Shown: one piece after another, positions 8,078-17,468 of the stretch
Layout of the letters: each line of letters begins with the position of its first letter
How positions within the stretch are numbered: the first letter of the stretch is position 1
Assembly: GCF_900112345.1 (NCBI RefSeq)
Contig: NZ_FOLB01000014.1
Span: forward strand, 28,109 to 92,108
Direction: 5' to 3'
Origin: Nocardioides terrae
Lineage (GTDB): Bacteria > Actinomycetota > Actinomycetes > Propionibacteriales > Nocardioidaceae
Length of the DNA stretch: 64,000 nucleotides
Translations under genes and position numbers: made by a program
Notes under the pieces: model-generated
Databases searched by the model: none
What the model saw: the letters and a program-made list of their open reading frames with translations, nothing else
What the model was told of the DNA's origin: nothing

Positions 8078-10201
8078 GTGAGCGAAGCCGACGAGACCGC
8101 CGACCCGCAGTTTCAGCCGACACCGGAAGAGATTCCCGAACAGCCCACCTCCTCCACCGCGACCTCGGTGGAGTACGACGCCTCAGCGATCCAGGTCCTC
8201 GAAGGGCTCGAGGCCGTCCGCAAGCGTCCGGGCATGTACATCGGATCGACCGGTGTGCGGGGTCTGCACCACCTGATCTGGGAGATCGTCGACAACTCGG
8301 TCGACGAGGCGCTCGCCGGTCACTGCGACACGATCCTGGTGACCCTCAACCCCGACGGGTCCGTCAGCGTCGAGGACAACGGCCGCGGCATCCCGACCGA
8401 CACCGCTCCCGGGCAGGAGATCCCGGCGGCGACGCTGGCGCTCACCGTGCTGCACGCCGGCGGGAAGTTCGGCGGCGGCGGCTACAAGGTGTCCGGTGGT
8501 CTGCACGGCGTCGGCTCGTCGGTGGTCAACGCGCTGTCGAGGCACCTCCACCTCGAGGTGAGGAACCGCGGCTACCTGTGGGAGCAGGAGTTCTCGCTCG
8601 GCCTGCCCGACTACGACCTGCGGAAGGTGCGCCCCCTCGAGGACGGCGAGCGAACCGGCACGCGCGTCACCTGGTGGGCGTCGGACGACATCTTCGAGAC
8701 GACCGAGTACAACCTCGAGACGATCTCGACCCGCTTCCGCGAGATGGCCTTCCTCAACAAGGGCCTCAAGATCGTCCTGCGTGACGAACGGCCCGAGACC
8801 GAGGAGATTGCCGAGGCGGTCGCCGACGAGACGGTCGAGAACGAGGGCGCCTCCGAGGTCCACGCGGCCGACGAGGGCGGCCACAAGATCCTCGAGCAGA
8901 TCTTCAAGTACGACAACGGCCTGGCCGACTACGTCGAGTACCTCAACAAGCGCAAGGCGGCCGTCTCCCCGGTCATCGCCTTCGAGGCCGAGACCCGCGC
9001 CGACGCGCCGAACCCGATGAGCCTCGAGGTCGCCATGCAGTGGCAGGCGTCGTCCTACAACGAGGCCGTGCACACCTTCGCGAACACGATCAACACGCCC
9101 GAGGGCGGCACCCACGAGGAGGGCTTCCGCGCCGCGCTCACCAGCCTGATGAACCGCTGGGGCGAGGAGTGGGGCCTGATCAAGAAGAAGGAGGACCGCC
9201 TCACGGGTGACGACATCCGCGAGGGCCTCACCGCGATCATCAGCCTCAAGATCGGCGAGCCGCAGTTCGAGGGCCAGACCAAGGCCAAGCTCGGCAACAC
9301 CGAGGCGAAGGGCTTCACCCAGGGCGTCGTCAACGACCAGCTCGGCGCCTGGCTCGAGCAGCACCCCGGTGAGGGCAAGGAGGTCATCCGCAAGGCACAG
9401 GCCGCGGCGACCGCCCGCCTCGCCGCCCGCAAGGCGCGCGACCTGGCCCGCAACCGCAAGGGCCTGCTCGGCAACGGCGCCCTGCCCGGCAAGCTCTCCG
9501 ACTGCCAGTCGACCAACCCCGCCGAGTGCGAGGTCTTCATCGTCGAGGGCGACTCCGCCGGTGGCTCTGCCCGCCAGGGCCGCGACCCGCGCATCCAGGC
9601 GATCCTCCCGATCCGCGGCAAGATCCTCAACGTCGAGAAGGCCCGGCTCGACAAGGTGCTCGCCAACCAGGAGGTCCAGTCGATCATCTCGGCGCTGGGC
9701 ACCGGCGTGCACGACGAGTTCGACATCGCCAAGCTGCGCTACCACAAGATCGTGCTGATGGCCGACGCCGACGTCGACGGCCACCACATCAACACGCTCC
9801 TGCTGACGCTGCTGTTCCGCTTCATGAAGCCGCTCATCGAGCAGGGCTACGTCTACATGGCGCAGCCGCCGCTCTACCGGCTGCGGTGGAACAAGCCGGC
9901 CGAGCACGAGTTCGTCTACTCCGACTCCGAGCGCGACGCGCTGCTGCGCGAGGGCCAGGCCCAGGGCAAGAAGCTGCCCAAGGAGAACCCGGTCCAGCGC
10001 TACAAGGGTCTCGGCGAGATGAACGCCAAGGAGCTGTGGGAGACCACCATGGACCCCGACCAGCGGCTGATGCTGCAGGTCACCCTCGACGACGCCGCGC
10101 ACGCGGACGAGATCTTCTCGATCCTCATGGGCGAGGACGTCGAGCAGCGTCGCTCCTTCATCCAGCGCAACGCCAAGGACGTTAGGTTCCTCGATATCTG
10201 A
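8078..10201 (+). CDS. gyrB: DNA gyrase subunit B
   Basis: A 707-residue ATPase subunit of the type II topoisomerase that introduces negative supercoils. The GHKL ATP site includes [13 protein letters not shown] with D72 and N73. The TOPRIM domain has EGDSAGGSA beginning at E490 and the later DADVDGHHI metal site. An acidic insertion (about residues 240-265) and a roughly 30-residue N-terminal extension make it a little longer than mycobacterial GyrB. The start is GTG 8078. The stop shares one base with the gyrA start (TGATG), so the subunits are translationally coupled. Confidence 0.98.
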   Translation: MSEADETADPQFQPTPEEIPEQPTSSTATSVEYDASAIQVLEGLEAVRKRPGMYIGSTGVRGLHHLIWEIVDNSVDEALAGHCDTILVTLNPDGSVSVEDNGRGIPTDTAPGQEIPAATLALTVLHAGGKFGGGGYKVSGGLHGVGSSVVNALSRHLHLEVRNRGYLWEQEFSLGLPDYDLRKVRPLEDGERTGTRVTWWASDDIFETTEYNLETISTRFREMAFLNKGLKIVLRDERPETEEIAEAVADETVENEGASEVHAADEGGHKILEQIFKYDNGLADYVEYLNKRKAAVSPVIAFEAETRADAPNPMSLEVAMQWQASSYNEAVHTFANTINTPEGGTHEEGFRAALTSLMNRWGEEWGLIKKKEDRLTGDDIREGLTAIISLKIGEPQFEGQTKAKLGNTEAKGFTQGVVNDQLGAWLEQHPGEGKEVIRKAQAAATARLAARKARDLARNRKGLLGNGALPGKLSDCQSTNPAECEVFIVEGDSAGGSARQGRDPRIQAILPIRGKILNVEKARLDKVLANQEVQSIISALGTGVHDEFDIAKLRYHKIVLMADADVDGHHINTLLLTLLFRFMKPLIEQGYVYMAQPPLYRLRWNKPAEHEFVYSDSERDALLREGQAQGKKLPKENPVQRYKGLGEMNAKELWETTMDPDQRLMLQVTLDDAAHADEIFSILMGEDVEQRRSFIQRNAKDVRFLDI

Positions 10202-12855
10202 TGACTGAGACTCCCACTCCCGAGCCCGGCGGTCGGATCGAGCCCATCGAGCTGCAGACGTCGATGCAGCGGGCCTACATCGACTACGCGATGGCGGTCA
10301 TCGTCGGCCGAGCGCTCCCCGACGTACGCGATGGACTGAAGCCGGTGCACCGCCGCGTCCTCTACGCGATGTACGACGGCGGCTACCGCCCCGACCGCGG
10401 CTTCTCGAAGTGCTCCCGCGTCGTCGGCGACGTGATGGGTCAGTACCACCCGCACGGCGACAGCGCGATCTACGACACCCTCGTGCGCCTCGCGCAGCCG
10501 TGGGTCATGCGGGCGCCGCTCGTCCAGGGCCAGGGCAACTTCGGCTCGCCGGGCAACGACTCCGCCGCGGCCATGCGGTACACCGAGTGCCGCATGGCGC
10601 CGCTGGCCATGGAGATGGTCCGCGACATCGACGAGGACACCGTCGACTTCCAGCCGAACTACGACGGCCGCTCCCAGGAGCCGGTCGTGCTGCCCGCGCG
10701 GTTCCCGAACCTGCTGGTCAACGGCTCGGCCGGTATCGCGGTCGGCATGGCGACCAACATTCCGCCCCACAACCTGCGCGAGGTCGCCGACGGCGCCAAG
10801 TGGGCGCTCGAGCACCCCGAGGCGACCCGTGAGGAGCTGCAGGACGCCCTCATCGAACGGATCAAGGGCCCCGACTTCCCGAACGGCGCGCTGATCGTCG
10901 GGCACGCGGGCATCGAGCAGGCCTACCGCACCGGTCGCGGCTCGATCACCCAGCGAGCGGTCATCGAGGTCGACGAGGACAACCGCGGCCGGACCTGCCT
11001 TGTCATCACCGAGCTGCCCTACATGGTCAACCCGGACAACCTGGCGTTGAAGATCGCCGAGCTCGCCGACAGCGGCAAGGTGCAGGGCATCTCCGACGTC
11101 CGCGACGACACCTCCGACCGCACCGGCCAGCGGCTCGTCGTCGTGCTCAAGCGCGACGCGGTCGCCCGGGTCGTGCTCAACAACCTGCTCAAGCACACCG
11201 AGCTGCAGACCAACTTCTCGGCCAACATGCTGGCGCTGGTCGACGGGGTGCCGCGCACGCTGTCGGTCGACCAGTTCATCTCCAACTGGGTCACCCACCA
11301 GATCGACGTCATCAGGCGTCGCACGGAGTTCCGGCTGCGCCGGGCCGAGGAGCGGGCCCACATCTTCCGGGGCCTGGTCAAGGCACTCGACATGCTGGAC
11401 GAGGTCATCGCCCTCATCCGCCGGTCGCCGGACGTGGCCGAGGCGCGCCAGGGCCTCATCCAGCTGCTCGACATCGACGAGATCCAGGCGACCGCGATCC
11501 TCGACATGCAGCTGCGCCAGCTGGCGGCGCTGCAGCGGCAGAAGATCATCGACGAGCTCGCCGAGCTCGAGCGTCAGATCGCCGACTTCCAGGACATCCT
11601 CGCCAGGCCCGAGCGCCAGCGCGCCATCGTCATCGAGGAGCTCGACGGGATCGTCGAGAAGTACGGCAACGACCGGCGTACCCAGCTCATCCCGGCGGAC
11701 GGGGACCTCTCCATGGAGGACCTCATCCCCGACGAGGAGCTCGTCGTCTCGATCACCCGCGGCGGCTACGCCAAGCGGACGCGCGCGGACCAGTACCGCT
11801 CGCAGAAGCGCGGCGGCAAGGGGGTGCGCGGCGCGACGCTGCGCGGGGACGACGTGGTCGAGCACTTCATCGCGACCACCAACCACCACTGGCTGCTGTT
11901 CTTCACCACCGCGGGGCGGGTCTACCGGACCAAGGCCTACAACCTCCCCGAGGCGGCGCGTGACGCCAAGGGCGGTCACGTCGCCGGGCTGCTGTCCTTC
12001 CAGCCCGACGAGTCGATCGCCCAGGTGCTCGCCATCCGCGACTACGACCAGGCGCCCTACCTGGTGCTCGCCACCAAGAGCGGCCTGGTGAAGAAGACTC
12101 GCCTCGCCGACTACAACTCGCCCCGCCAGGCCGGCGTCATCGCGATCAACTTCCGCGAGGACGACGACGAGCTGGTCGGCGCCGAGCTGGTCAACCCCGA
12201 CGACCACATCCTGCTGGTCTCGAGGAAGGGCCAGGCCGTGCGGTTCGTCGCGAGCGACGACCAGCTGCGGCCGATGGGCCGCGCCACGTCGGGCGTCACG
12301 GGCATGAAGTTCCGCACCGGCGACTCGGTGCTCTCCATGTCGATCATCCGGGCGGCCGAGGCGGCGCACGAGGAGTCCGACGAGGACGTGCAGTACGTCT
12401 TCACGATCACCGACGGCGGCTTCGCCAAGCGGTCGCGGATCTCGGAGTACCGCATCACCAACCGCGGCGGGCTCGGCGTACGCGCCATGCAGCTGAGCGA
12501 CGAGAAGCGCGGTGTCCTGGCCGGCGCCTTCATCGTCAAGGACGGTGACGAGGTCCTTTCGATCACCACCAACGGACAGGTCGTCCGCTCGCCCATCGAC
12601 CAGGACTTCCCGGCCAAGGGACGCTCGACCATGGGCGTGAAGTTCGTGTCGCCGAAGAACGGTGACTCGGTCGCCGTCGTGGCCCGCTCCGTCGAGGCCC
12701 GCGAGGACGAGATCGAGGAGGAGCTGGCCGCCGCAGCGAGCGACGGTACGCCGGCCTCGGACTCCGACGATGCGGTCGGTGTGGATGCGGATGCAACAAT
12801 CGAGGCGGCCGACGCCGCTGGTGCGGCCGAGATTGCCGACGACACGGAGGAGTGA
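10201..12855 (+). CDS. gyrA: DNA gyrase subunit A
   Basis: An 884-residue DNA-cleaving subunit. The catalytic tyrosine is Y127 in [11 protein letters not shown]. The quinolone-resistance-determining loop [12 protein letters not shown] has Ser88 and Asp92, the residues usually associated with quinolone susceptibility. The C-terminal beta-pinwheel begins after about residue 510 and carries the GyrA box QKRGGKG (535-541), needed for wrapping and supercoiling. The last 60 residues are acidic and Ala/Asp-rich. It starts one base inside the gyrB stop and overlaps the DUF3566 gene at its own stop. Confidence 0.98.
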   Translation: MTETPTPEPGGRIEPIELQTSMQRAYIDYAMAVIVGRALPDVRDGLKPVHRRVLYAMYDGGYRPDRGFSKCSRVVGDVMGQYHPHGDSAIYDTLVRLAQPWVMRAPLVQGQGNFGSPGNDSAAAMRYTECRMAPLAMEMVRDIDEDTVDFQPNYDGRSQEPVVLPARFPNLLVNGSAGIAVGMATNIPPHNLREVADGAKWALEHPEATREELQDALIERIKGPDFPNGALIVGHAGIEQAYRTGRGSITQRAVIEVDEDNRGRTCLVITELPYMVNPDNLALKIAELADSGKVQGISDVRDDTSDRTGQRLVVVLKRDAVARVVLNNLLKHTELQTNFSANMLALVDGVPRTLSVDQFISNWVTHQIDVIRRRTEFRLRRAEERAHIFRGLVKALDMLDEVIALIRRSPDVAEARQGLIQLLDIDEIQATAILDMQLRQLAALQRQKIIDELAELERQIADFQDILARPERQRAIVIEELDGIVEKYGNDRRTQLIPADGDLSMEDLIPDEELVVSITRGGYAKRTRADQYRSQKRGGKGVRGATLRGDDVVEHFIATTNHHWLLFFTTAGRVYRTKAYNLPEAARDAKGGHVAGLLSFQPDESIAQVLAIRDYDQAPYLVLATKSGLVKKTRLADYNSPRQAGVIAINFREDDDELVGAELVNPDDHILLVSRKGQAVRFVASDDQLRPMGRATSGVTGMKFRTGDSVLSMSIIRAAEAAHEESDEDVQYVFTITDGGFAKRSRISEYRITNRGGLGVRAMQLSDEKRGVLAGAFIVKDGDEVLSITTNGQVVRSPIDQDFPAKGRSTMGVKFVSPKNGDSVAVVARSVEAREDEIEEELAAAASDGTPASDSDDAVGVDADATIEAADAAGAAEIADDTEE

Positions 12856-13418
12856 GGATGCCTGAGCGTCCCGGCGAGCGAACTGCCACTCGGGTGGGTG
12901 GTCGTCCCGCGCCGCAGCGCAACGAGGACACTGCCGTGCGCGCGGGATTCGCCCAGCAGGTCAAGGAGCGGCTCAGCGCTGCGGCGGACGAGTTCCGCTC
13001 CTCGAGCGTCCCGAACGACCAGACCCTGCGCCGGCCGGTGGGCCGGGCGCCGCGCCGTGCGCGGCTACGGCTGACCCGCATCGACCCCTGGTCGGTGATG
13101 AAGACGGCGTTCCTGCTGTCGATCGCGCTCGGCGTCGTCACCATCGTGTCGGTCTTCATCGTCTGGTCCGTGCTCGGCGCCGCCGGCGTGTGGGACTCGA
13201 TCAACCAGACGGTCCAGGACATCGTCGGGGGCGAGGACAGCTCGACCTTCGATGTCACCGACTACGTCGGGATGTCGCGGGTCATGGGCTTCACGATGAT
13301 CGTCGCCGTCATCGACGTGGTCCTGCTGACCGCCGTCGCCACGCTCGGTGCCTTCCTCTACAACATGTCGGCCGCACTCCTCGGCGGCATCGACGTGACC
13401 CTCACCGAGGACCGCTGA
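12852..13418 (+). CDS. DUF3566 transmembrane protein
   Basis: A 188-residue protein: a basic, Arg/Pro-rich cytoplasmic N-terminus of about 75 residues, then two predicted membrane helices (around [20 protein letters not shown] and [19 protein letters not shown]) separated by an extracytoplasmic segment. This is the DUF3566 architecture found directly after gyrA in most actinobacteria; its role is unknown. The start is GTG 12852 (overlapping the gyrA stop, with GGAGGA upstream) or ATG 12858. It is probably co-transcribed with gyrBA. Confidence 0.85.
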   Translation: MRMPERPGERTATRVGGRPAPQRNEDTAVRAGFAQQVKERLSAAADEFRSSSVPNDQTLRRPVGRAPRRARLRLTRIDPWSVMKTAFLLSIALGVVTIVSVFIVWSVLGAAGVWDSINQTVQDIVGGEDSSTFDVTDYVGMSRVMGFTMIVAVIDVVLLTAVATLGAFLYNMSAALLGGIDVTLTEDR

Positions 13419-13428
13419 CCAAGGCTTC

Positions 13429-13476
13429 GGACGTCATGCGCTTTGGTCGCCTCGGCCACCAGCGCGCATGACGTCC
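13429..13476 (+). terminator. Hairpin terminator of the gyrB-gyrA-DUF3566 operon
   Basis: A perfect 13-bp inverted repeat (GGACGTCATGCGC, 13429-13441, and its complement, 13464-13476) with a 22-base loop lies 10 bases after the DUF3566 stop and is followed by TTGCCGTTTT. It looks like a rho-independent terminator. Confidence 0.7.
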
Positions 13477-13484
13477 TTGCCGTT

Positions 13485-13514
13485 TTGGCGGCCGGATCGG
13501 TGCTCAGGTAATGT
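13485..13514 (+). promoter_or_regulatory. Probable tRNA-Ile promoter
   Basis: TTGGCG (13485-13490), an 18-base spacer and TAATGT (13509-13514) form a sigma70-like promoter about 40 bases before tRNA-Ile and just after the gyrase operon terminator. Confidence 0.5.
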
Positions 13515-13553
13515 CTTGCCTCGGCCGTCGGGGCTTCCACCCGGCTGCCACCC

Positions 13554-13627
13554 GGGCCTATAGCTCAGACGGTTAGAGCACCACACTGATAATGTGGGGG
13601 TCGGAGGTTCAAGTCCTCCTAGGCCCA
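13554..13627 (+). tRNA. tRNA-Ile (anticodon GAT)
   Basis: A 74-base gene forms a full cloverleaf: acceptor GGGCCTA/TAGGCCC, D arm GCTC/GAGC, anticodon stem CCACA/TGTGG with loop CTGATAA (GAT), and T arm GGAGG/CCTCC with loop TTCAAGT. The 3' CCA is not encoded. tRNA-Ile followed by tRNA-Ala after gyrA is conserved in actinobacteria. Confidence 0.98.
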
Positions 13628-13635
13628 CGGAACAG

Positions 13636-13665
13636 CCCCGGACGCGACCAGCGACCGGGGTTTTT
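13636..13665 (+). terminator. Rho-independent terminator after tRNA-Ile
   Basis: CCCCGG (13636-13641) pairs with CCGGGG (13655-13660), followed directly by five T residues. It ends nine bases before the ribosome site region of the small downstream gene. Confidence 0.7.
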
Positions 13666-13680
13666 CACAAGGAGATGACA

Positions 13681-13815
13681 GTGAAGAAGCTGATGCTCAT
13701 CGCCCTCGCGGCAGCCGGTGCCGTGCTCGCCAAGAAGCAGCTCGACAAGAGCAACACCGAGCGTGCCCAGTGGGCCGAGGCCACCGACACCGTCAATCCG
13801 TCGCACAAGGCCTGA
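13681..13815 (+). CDS. DLW-39-family small protein
   Basis: A 44-residue protein with a hydrophobic N-terminal anchor (MKKLMLIALAAAGAVLA) and a short charged tail (KKQLDKSNTERAQWAEATDTV). It fits the small actinobacterial DLW-39 family, found between the gyrase operon and tRNA-Ala; here the name-giving DLW is AQW. The GTG at 13681 is preferred because AAGGAG (13669-13674) lies six bases upstream; ATG 13675 would be too close. Function unknown. Confidence 0.8.
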   Translation: MKKLMLIALAAAGAVLAKKQLDKSNTERAQWAEATDTVNPSHKA

Positions 13816-13832
13816 GCCTGGGCGACCCATCC

Positions 13833-13905
13833 GGGGCGTTGGCGCAATTGGTAGCGCACCTGCTTTGCAAGCAGGGGGTTAGGGGTTCGAGTCCCCTACG
13901 CTCCA
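13833..13905 (+). tRNA. tRNA-Ala (anticodon TGC)
   Basis: A 73-base gene with acceptor GGGGCGT/ACGCTCC (one G-T pair), D arm GCGC/GCGC, anticodon stem CCTGC/GCAGG with loop TTTGCAA (TGC), and T arm AGGGG/CCCCT. The CCA end is not encoded. It follows the DLW-39 gene by 17 bases. Confidence 0.98.
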
Positions 13906-14087
13906 CTTCGTGATCCGGCCGCGTCCCCGAAGCGGCGACCGCGCTGACCGTCACCGACTTCGCGCTGGTCCGCGTCCAGCTCGGCGACGACGGGCAGGAC
14001 GCGGCGGCGCGGCGGACCTCACACTCCGGCAGCGGCCGCCCTTCGCCGGCTGCGCCTCGTGATGCACTCGGACGTACCCTGACAGGC

Positions 14088-14846
14088 GTGCCACCGAAGA
14101 TCTGGTCCCCCCAGCTGTGGGGCGCCCACCTCCTGGCGCTCGTCCTGCTCGCGGGGACCGTCGGCCTGGGTCTGTGGCAGCTCGGCGTGTGGCGCGACCA
14201 CCGCAACGACGCCACCCACGACGCCACGAAGGCGGCGGCCAAGCCGCTGTCCGACGTGATGGGTCCCGACGACCCGTTCCCGGGTCTGATGACCGGCCAC
14301 CCGGTGACGCTCAGCGGAGACTGGGTCCCGAGTGGGACGGTCTATGTGAGCGGCAGGCTCGACCACGGTGTCGACGGCTACTGGGTCGTCACGCCGCTCG
14401 CCGTCGGCGGTCCGGACCGGCCCGCGATGCCGGTGGTCCGGGGTTGGGTCAAGGACGTCGGGCTGGCGCCAGCGCCGCCCAGCGGCAGCACCGAGCTGAC
14501 CGGGTGGCTGCAGCCGCCCGAGGGCTCCAACGACCTCTCCGACGACGACCCGACCGACGACGTCCTGCCGCAGCTGCGGATCGCCGACGTGATCCAGCAC
14601 GTCGACCAGGACCTCTACGGCGGCTACGTCGTCGACCAGCAGCCGGGCGCGGGGCTCGCGCGCGCCGACCTGGCCCAGCTCCCGGAGGCCGGGACGTTCA
14701 CCGGCCTGCGCAACTTCCTCTACGGCCTGGAGTGGTGGGTCTTCGCCGGCTTCGTGGTCTACATCTGGTGGCGTCACGTCCGGGACGTCACCACGGCGAC
14801 CCCTGAGAAGGAGCCTCAGGATGACGCCGTACCCTCAGGCACGTGA
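14088..14846 (+). CDS. SURF1-family cytochrome oxidase biogenesis protein
   Basis: A 252-residue membrane protein with one N-terminal helix (LLALVLLAGTVGLGLWQLGVW, immediately before RDH), a central extracytoplasmic domain and a C-terminal helix (FAGFVVYIWW). The GLWQLGVWR motif and C-terminal WW region match SURF1, which aids assembly of the aa3-type cytochrome c oxidase. The GTG start at 14088 lies seven bases after TACCCT (14075-14080), consistent with leaderless transcription. The stop overlaps the DUF3817 start by four bases. The 182 bases between tRNA-Ala and this gene hold no other feature. Confidence 0.88.
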   Translation: MPPKIWSPQLWGAHLLALVLLAGTVGLGLWQLGVWRDHRNDATHDATKAAAKPLSDVMGPDDPFPGLMTGHPVTLSGDWVPSGTVYVSGRLDHGVDGYWVVTPLAVGGPDRPAMPVVRGWVKDVGLAPAPPSGSTELTGWLQPPEGSNDLSDDDPTDDVLPQLRIADVIQHVDQDLYGGYVVDQQPGAGLARADLAQLPEAGTFTGLRNFLYGLEWWVFAGFVVYIWWRHVRDVTTATPEKEPQDDAVPSGT

Positions 14847-15184
14847 AGGGCACGCTCAGCTTCTACAAGGTGATCGCGACGGTCGTCGGGATCCTCCTCA
14901 TCGTCCTGGTCCTCATCGGCCTGCCGATGGACCTGTTCGCTGCCGACGGCACGTCGGCGCACGACACCGGACGGTGGATCTCCCAGAACGTGGGCGTCGC
15001 CCACGGCTGGCTCTACATGGTCTACCTGGTGACGACCTTCATCCTGTCCCGCAAGGCCGGCTGGGACATGCCCTTCACGATCGTCACCCTCATCTGTGGC
15101 ACGATCCCGGTCGCCAGCTTCTGGGCAGAGATCCGGGCAATCCGCCGTGTGCAGGCGGAACACCCGGATCTCGTCTCCGCGTAG
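14843..15184 (+). CDS. DUF3817 integral membrane protein
   Basis: A 113-residue protein with three predicted membrane helices (about residues 9-30, 52-70, 75-95) and a short polar C-terminus. Helix one with FYKVIATVVGILLIVLVLIG and the HGWLYMVYLVTTFILSRKAGW block are typical of DUF3817, a family of unknown function also found at the C-terminus of some actinobacterial permeases. The GTG start overlaps the SURF1 stop, so the two are probably coupled. Confidence 0.85.
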   Translation: MKGTLSFYKVIATVVGILLIVLVLIGLPMDLFAADGTSAHDTGRWISQNVGVAHGWLYMVYLVTTFILSRKAGWDMPFTIVTLICGTIPVASFWAEIRAIRRVQAEHPDLVSA

Positions 15185-15187
15185 GCC

Positions 15188-15682
15188 TCAGTTCGAGCTG
15201 TACGGCGGCTTGCTGATCGGCGTGGTCAGGTCGTCGACCGGCTGGTCGGTGTCGAAGGTCTCCGCGGGGTTCTGCGGCGTCGACGGCGGGGCCGGCGCGG
15301 TCCACTGGTCCGAGCCGCCGCCCATGAAGCGGCGCGCGACCACGGCGACCGCCGCGGCGAGGCCGCCGAGCAGGACGAACGTCAGCATCTTGCGGCCCCG
15401 GCGCTTCGGCTTCGGGTGACCGGTCAGCTGGGCCGACTTCGCCTCGGCGTAGTCCTTGGCCTGCGTCGCGCGCTGGGCGGCCATGCTGGCGCCGGCGGCC
15501 ACCATCGGCGCCGTCTTCGCGGCGGCGTCGTGCAGTGCGGGCCGGGCGGTGTTCTCCACGAACGGCTTGGCGGTGTTCTCGAGGAACTCGCTCGTCAGCT
15601 CGACCGCGGTCCCCACCGCATCGGTGGTGCGGTCGGCGGCGCGCTCGAGGAGCGTCGTGCTCGAGCTCTTTCGCAGGGTCAT
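15188..15682 (-). CDS. Hypothetical single-pass membrane protein
   Basis: A 164-residue protein of unrecognised family, convergent with the DUF3817 gene (3-base gap between stops). Residues 1-95 are alanine-rich and predicted helical; a basic PKPKRRGRK patch precedes one membrane helix (MLTFVLLGGLAAAVAVVARRF, about 100-118), and the Pro/Asp-rich tail follows. The topology suggests a cytoplasmic N-terminus and an exported tail. AGGAGC lies upstream of the ATG. No function can be assigned. Confidence 0.7.
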   Translation of the reverse strand: MTLRKSSSTTLLERAADRTTDAVGTAVELTSEFLENTAKPFVENTARPALHDAAAKTAPMVAAGASMAAQRATQAKDYAEAKSAQLTGHPKPKRRGRKMLTFVLLGGLAAAVAVVARRFMGGGSDQWTAPAPPSTPQNPAETFDTDQPVDDLTTPISKPPYSSN

Positions 15683-15772
15683 GGTGGGGGCTCCTGACGT
15701 CGATGGCGTTGCGTGGGCGTGCGAGGATCAACCCGCACTCCGTAGTGGTACCCACATCAGAGAAGGACAGTC

Positions 15773-16282
15773 ATGGCGGACCAGCAGGCCATCCTCCACA
15801 CCAACCGAGGTGACGTCACCGTCAACCTCTTCCCGAACCACGCGCCCGAGACGGTCGCGAACTTCGTCGGCCTCGCCAAGGGCGAGAAGGACTACGACGC
15901 GGGCAACGGCCGGACCGGCCCGTTCTACGACGGGCTCACCTTCCACCGGGTCATCGAGGGCTTCATGATCCAGGGCGGCTGCCCGCTCGGCACCGGCACC
16001 GGTGGTCCGGGCTACACGTTCAAGGACGAGCCGCACCCCGAGCTCGTCTTCGACAAGCCCTACCTGCTCGCGATGGCCAACGCCGGCCCGGGCACCAACG
16101 GCTCGCAGTTCTTCGTCACCGTGGGCGCGACGCCGTGGCTGAACTTCAAGCACACGATCTTCGGCGAGGTCGCCGACCAGGCCTCCCGCGACGTCGTCGA
16201 CGCCATCGCGACCACCCCGACCGGTCCTGGCGACCGGCCGCGGGACGCCGTGGTCATCGATTCCGTCGAGATCGTCGGCTGA
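15773..16282 (+). CDS. Cyclophilin-type peptidyl-prolyl isomerase
   Basis: A 169-residue cytosolic cyclophilin without signal peptide, catalysing cis-trans isomerisation of proline bonds in folding. It has [15 protein letters not shown] with the catalytic arginine, the [16 protein letters not shown] core, and [20 protein letters not shown] precedes the ATG. It is followed by the rhomboid gene after seven bases, a common actinobacterial pair. Confidence 0.95.
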   Translation: MADQQAILHTNRGDVTVNLFPNHAPETVANFVGLAKGEKDYDAGNGRTGPFYDGLTFHRVIEGFMIQGGCPLGTGTGGPGYTFKDEPHPELVFDKPYLLAMANAGPGTNGSQFFVTVGATPWLNFKHTIFGEVADQASRDVVDAIATTPTGPGDRPRDAVVIDSVEIVG

Positions 16283-16289
16283 CCCAGGC

Positions 16290-17207
16290 GTGACCAGCGA
16301 CCCGACCGGGGTGCCGACCTGCTACCGGCACCCCGGCCGTGAGGCGCACATCCGCTGTCAGCGGTGTGAGCGCCCGATCTGCCCCGACTGCATGACGAGC
16401 GCATCGGTCGGCTTCCAGTGCCCCGAGTGCCTGAAGGAGGGGTCGCGCTCGCAGCGGCCGCTCCGGACCACGTACGGCGGCCTGCGACCGTCAGCGCCCG
16501 GGTTCGTGACGATGGTGCTCATCGCGATCAACGCCGCGGTGTGGCTGCTCATCAACGTCACCGGTGCGTCCACCAGCCGTCTCGTCGACTGGTTCGCGCT
16601 GCGCTCCGACGGTCGCTGCGACGCGGACCGCGGCGGGTTCTTCCCCAACGCCAGCGAGGGGATCTGCAGCCGGATCGGAGGCCACTGGGTCCCGGGCGTT
16701 GCCGACGGGGCCGTCTGGCAGCTGCTGACCTCGACGTTCACGCACGTCGCGTTCCTGCACCTGTTCTTCAACTGCTTCAGCCTCTACGTGCTCGGCCCGC
16801 AGCTCGAGCACGCCTTCGGCCGCGCCCGGTTCATCGCGCTCTACCTGCTCTCGGGCCTGGCCGGCTCCGCGCTGGTCTACTGGACATCCGACGGGCCGGG
16901 CGACACCCTCGGCGCGTCCGGAGCGATCTTCGGGCTGATGGCCGCCGTGCTGGTCATCGTCCTGCGCACCCGCATGCAGGCGCAGGGGCTGCTGCTCTGG
17001 GTGGGCCTCAGCTTCGCCTACAGCTTCATCGTCCCGAACATCTCCTGGCAGGGACACCTGGGCGGCTTCATCGGGGGCCTGCTCGTCTCCGCCGCGATCG
17101 TGCTCGCGCCTCGGCCGCGGCGATCGCTGGTGCAGTGGGGCGGGATGGGCCTGGTCGCCGCGGCGATCGTGGTGGCCGTCGTGGCCAGGACGATCCAGCT
17201 CGGCTGA
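16290..17207 (+). CDS. Rhomboid-family intramembrane serine protease with N-terminal zinc finger
   Basis: A 305-residue protein. Residues 11-47 form a B-box-like zinc-binding motif with Cys11, Cys23, Cys26, Cys31, Cys34, Cys44 and Cys47. About six transmembrane helices follow from residue 70. The catalytic serine is S210 in GASGAIFGL and the partner histidine is H256 in GHLGGF; the preceding HLFFNCFSLYVLG segment is the conserved helix-2 region. Substrates are unknown. It starts with GTG, seven bases after the cyclophilin gene, and ends at a very strong terminator. Confidence 0.92.
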   Translation: MTSDPTGVPTCYRHPGREAHIRCQRCERPICPDCMTSASVGFQCPECLKEGSRSQRPLRTTYGGLRPSAPGFVTMVLIAINAAVWLLINVTGASTSRLVDWFALRSDGRCDADRGGFFPNASEGICSRIGGHWVPGVADGAVWQLLTSTFTHVAFLHLFFNCFSLYVLGPQLEHAFGRARFIALYLLSGLAGSALVYWTSDGPGDTLGASGAIFGLMAAVLVIVLRTRMQAQGLLLWVGLSFAYSFIVPNISWQGHLGGFIGGLLVSAAIVLAPRPRRSLVQWGGMGLVAAAIVVAVVARTIQLG

Positions 17208-17222
17208 TCCGCTCCTACCCAA

Positions 17223-17258
17223 AACAGGGGACCGGCGCTTCGGCGCCGGTCCCCTGTT
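17223..17258 (+). terminator. Terminator with UUCG tetraloop after the rhomboid gene
   Basis: A perfect 16-bp stem (17223-17238 with 17243-17258) closes on C(TTCG)G, one of the most stable RNA tetraloops, and ends in TGTT. It lies 16 bases past the rhomboid stop. Confidence 0.85.
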
Positions 17259-17338
17259 CGTCACGCCTGCTCGACTCGACACCGCGCGGCCTCCCGGGGT
17301 CGCGCGCCAGCTTGGATTTCCACACCTGTGCATAGCCT

Positions 17339-17372
17339 TGTGGACGAATCACATCGATGTGATTCATCCACA
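17339..17372. promoter_or_regulatory. 34-bp palindrome of DnaA-box-like half-sites
   Basis: The left arm TGTGGACGAATCACATC and right arm GATGTGATTCATCCACA are complementary with one mismatched pair, centred on ATCGAT. Each outer end carries a DnaA-box-like TCCACA core (TCGTCCACA and TTCATCCACA). Further partial matches flank it (TTTCCACAC near 17308, GTTATCCCG near 17375). It lies between two convergent genes, each ending in its own terminator, so a promoter role is unlikely. A DnaA-binding or other replication-related locus is inferred. Confidence 0.65.
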
Positions 17373-17415
17373 GGGTTATCCCGAGATGTGTAGGAACCAC
17401 CTCCAGAAATGCACA

Positions 17416-17445
17416 GACGCCGCCCCGGTTGCCCGGGGCGGCGTC
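17416..17445 (-). terminator. Terminator of crgA
   Basis: GACGCCGCCCCGG (17416-17428) pairs perfectly with 17433-17445 around a 4-base loop. It lies 23 bases beyond the stop of the minus-strand crgA. Confidence 0.75.
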
Positions 17446-17468
17446 GCTAAACGCTGACGGCTGGTCGG

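Noticed and set aside
8183..10102. 639-codon minus-strand frame opposite gyrB
   Set aside because: Antisense shadow of gyrB with low-complexity composition and no ribosome site.
10000..12369. 789-codon minus-strand frame opposite gyrA
   Set aside because: It mirrors the codon structure of gyrA in high-GC DNA; composition is Asp/Val/Leu/Arg-rich with no family resemblance.
13793..14242. 149-codon minus-strand frame over tRNA-Ala and the start of SURF1
   Set aside because: It crosses a tRNA and a real gene on the other strand and has no recognisable product.
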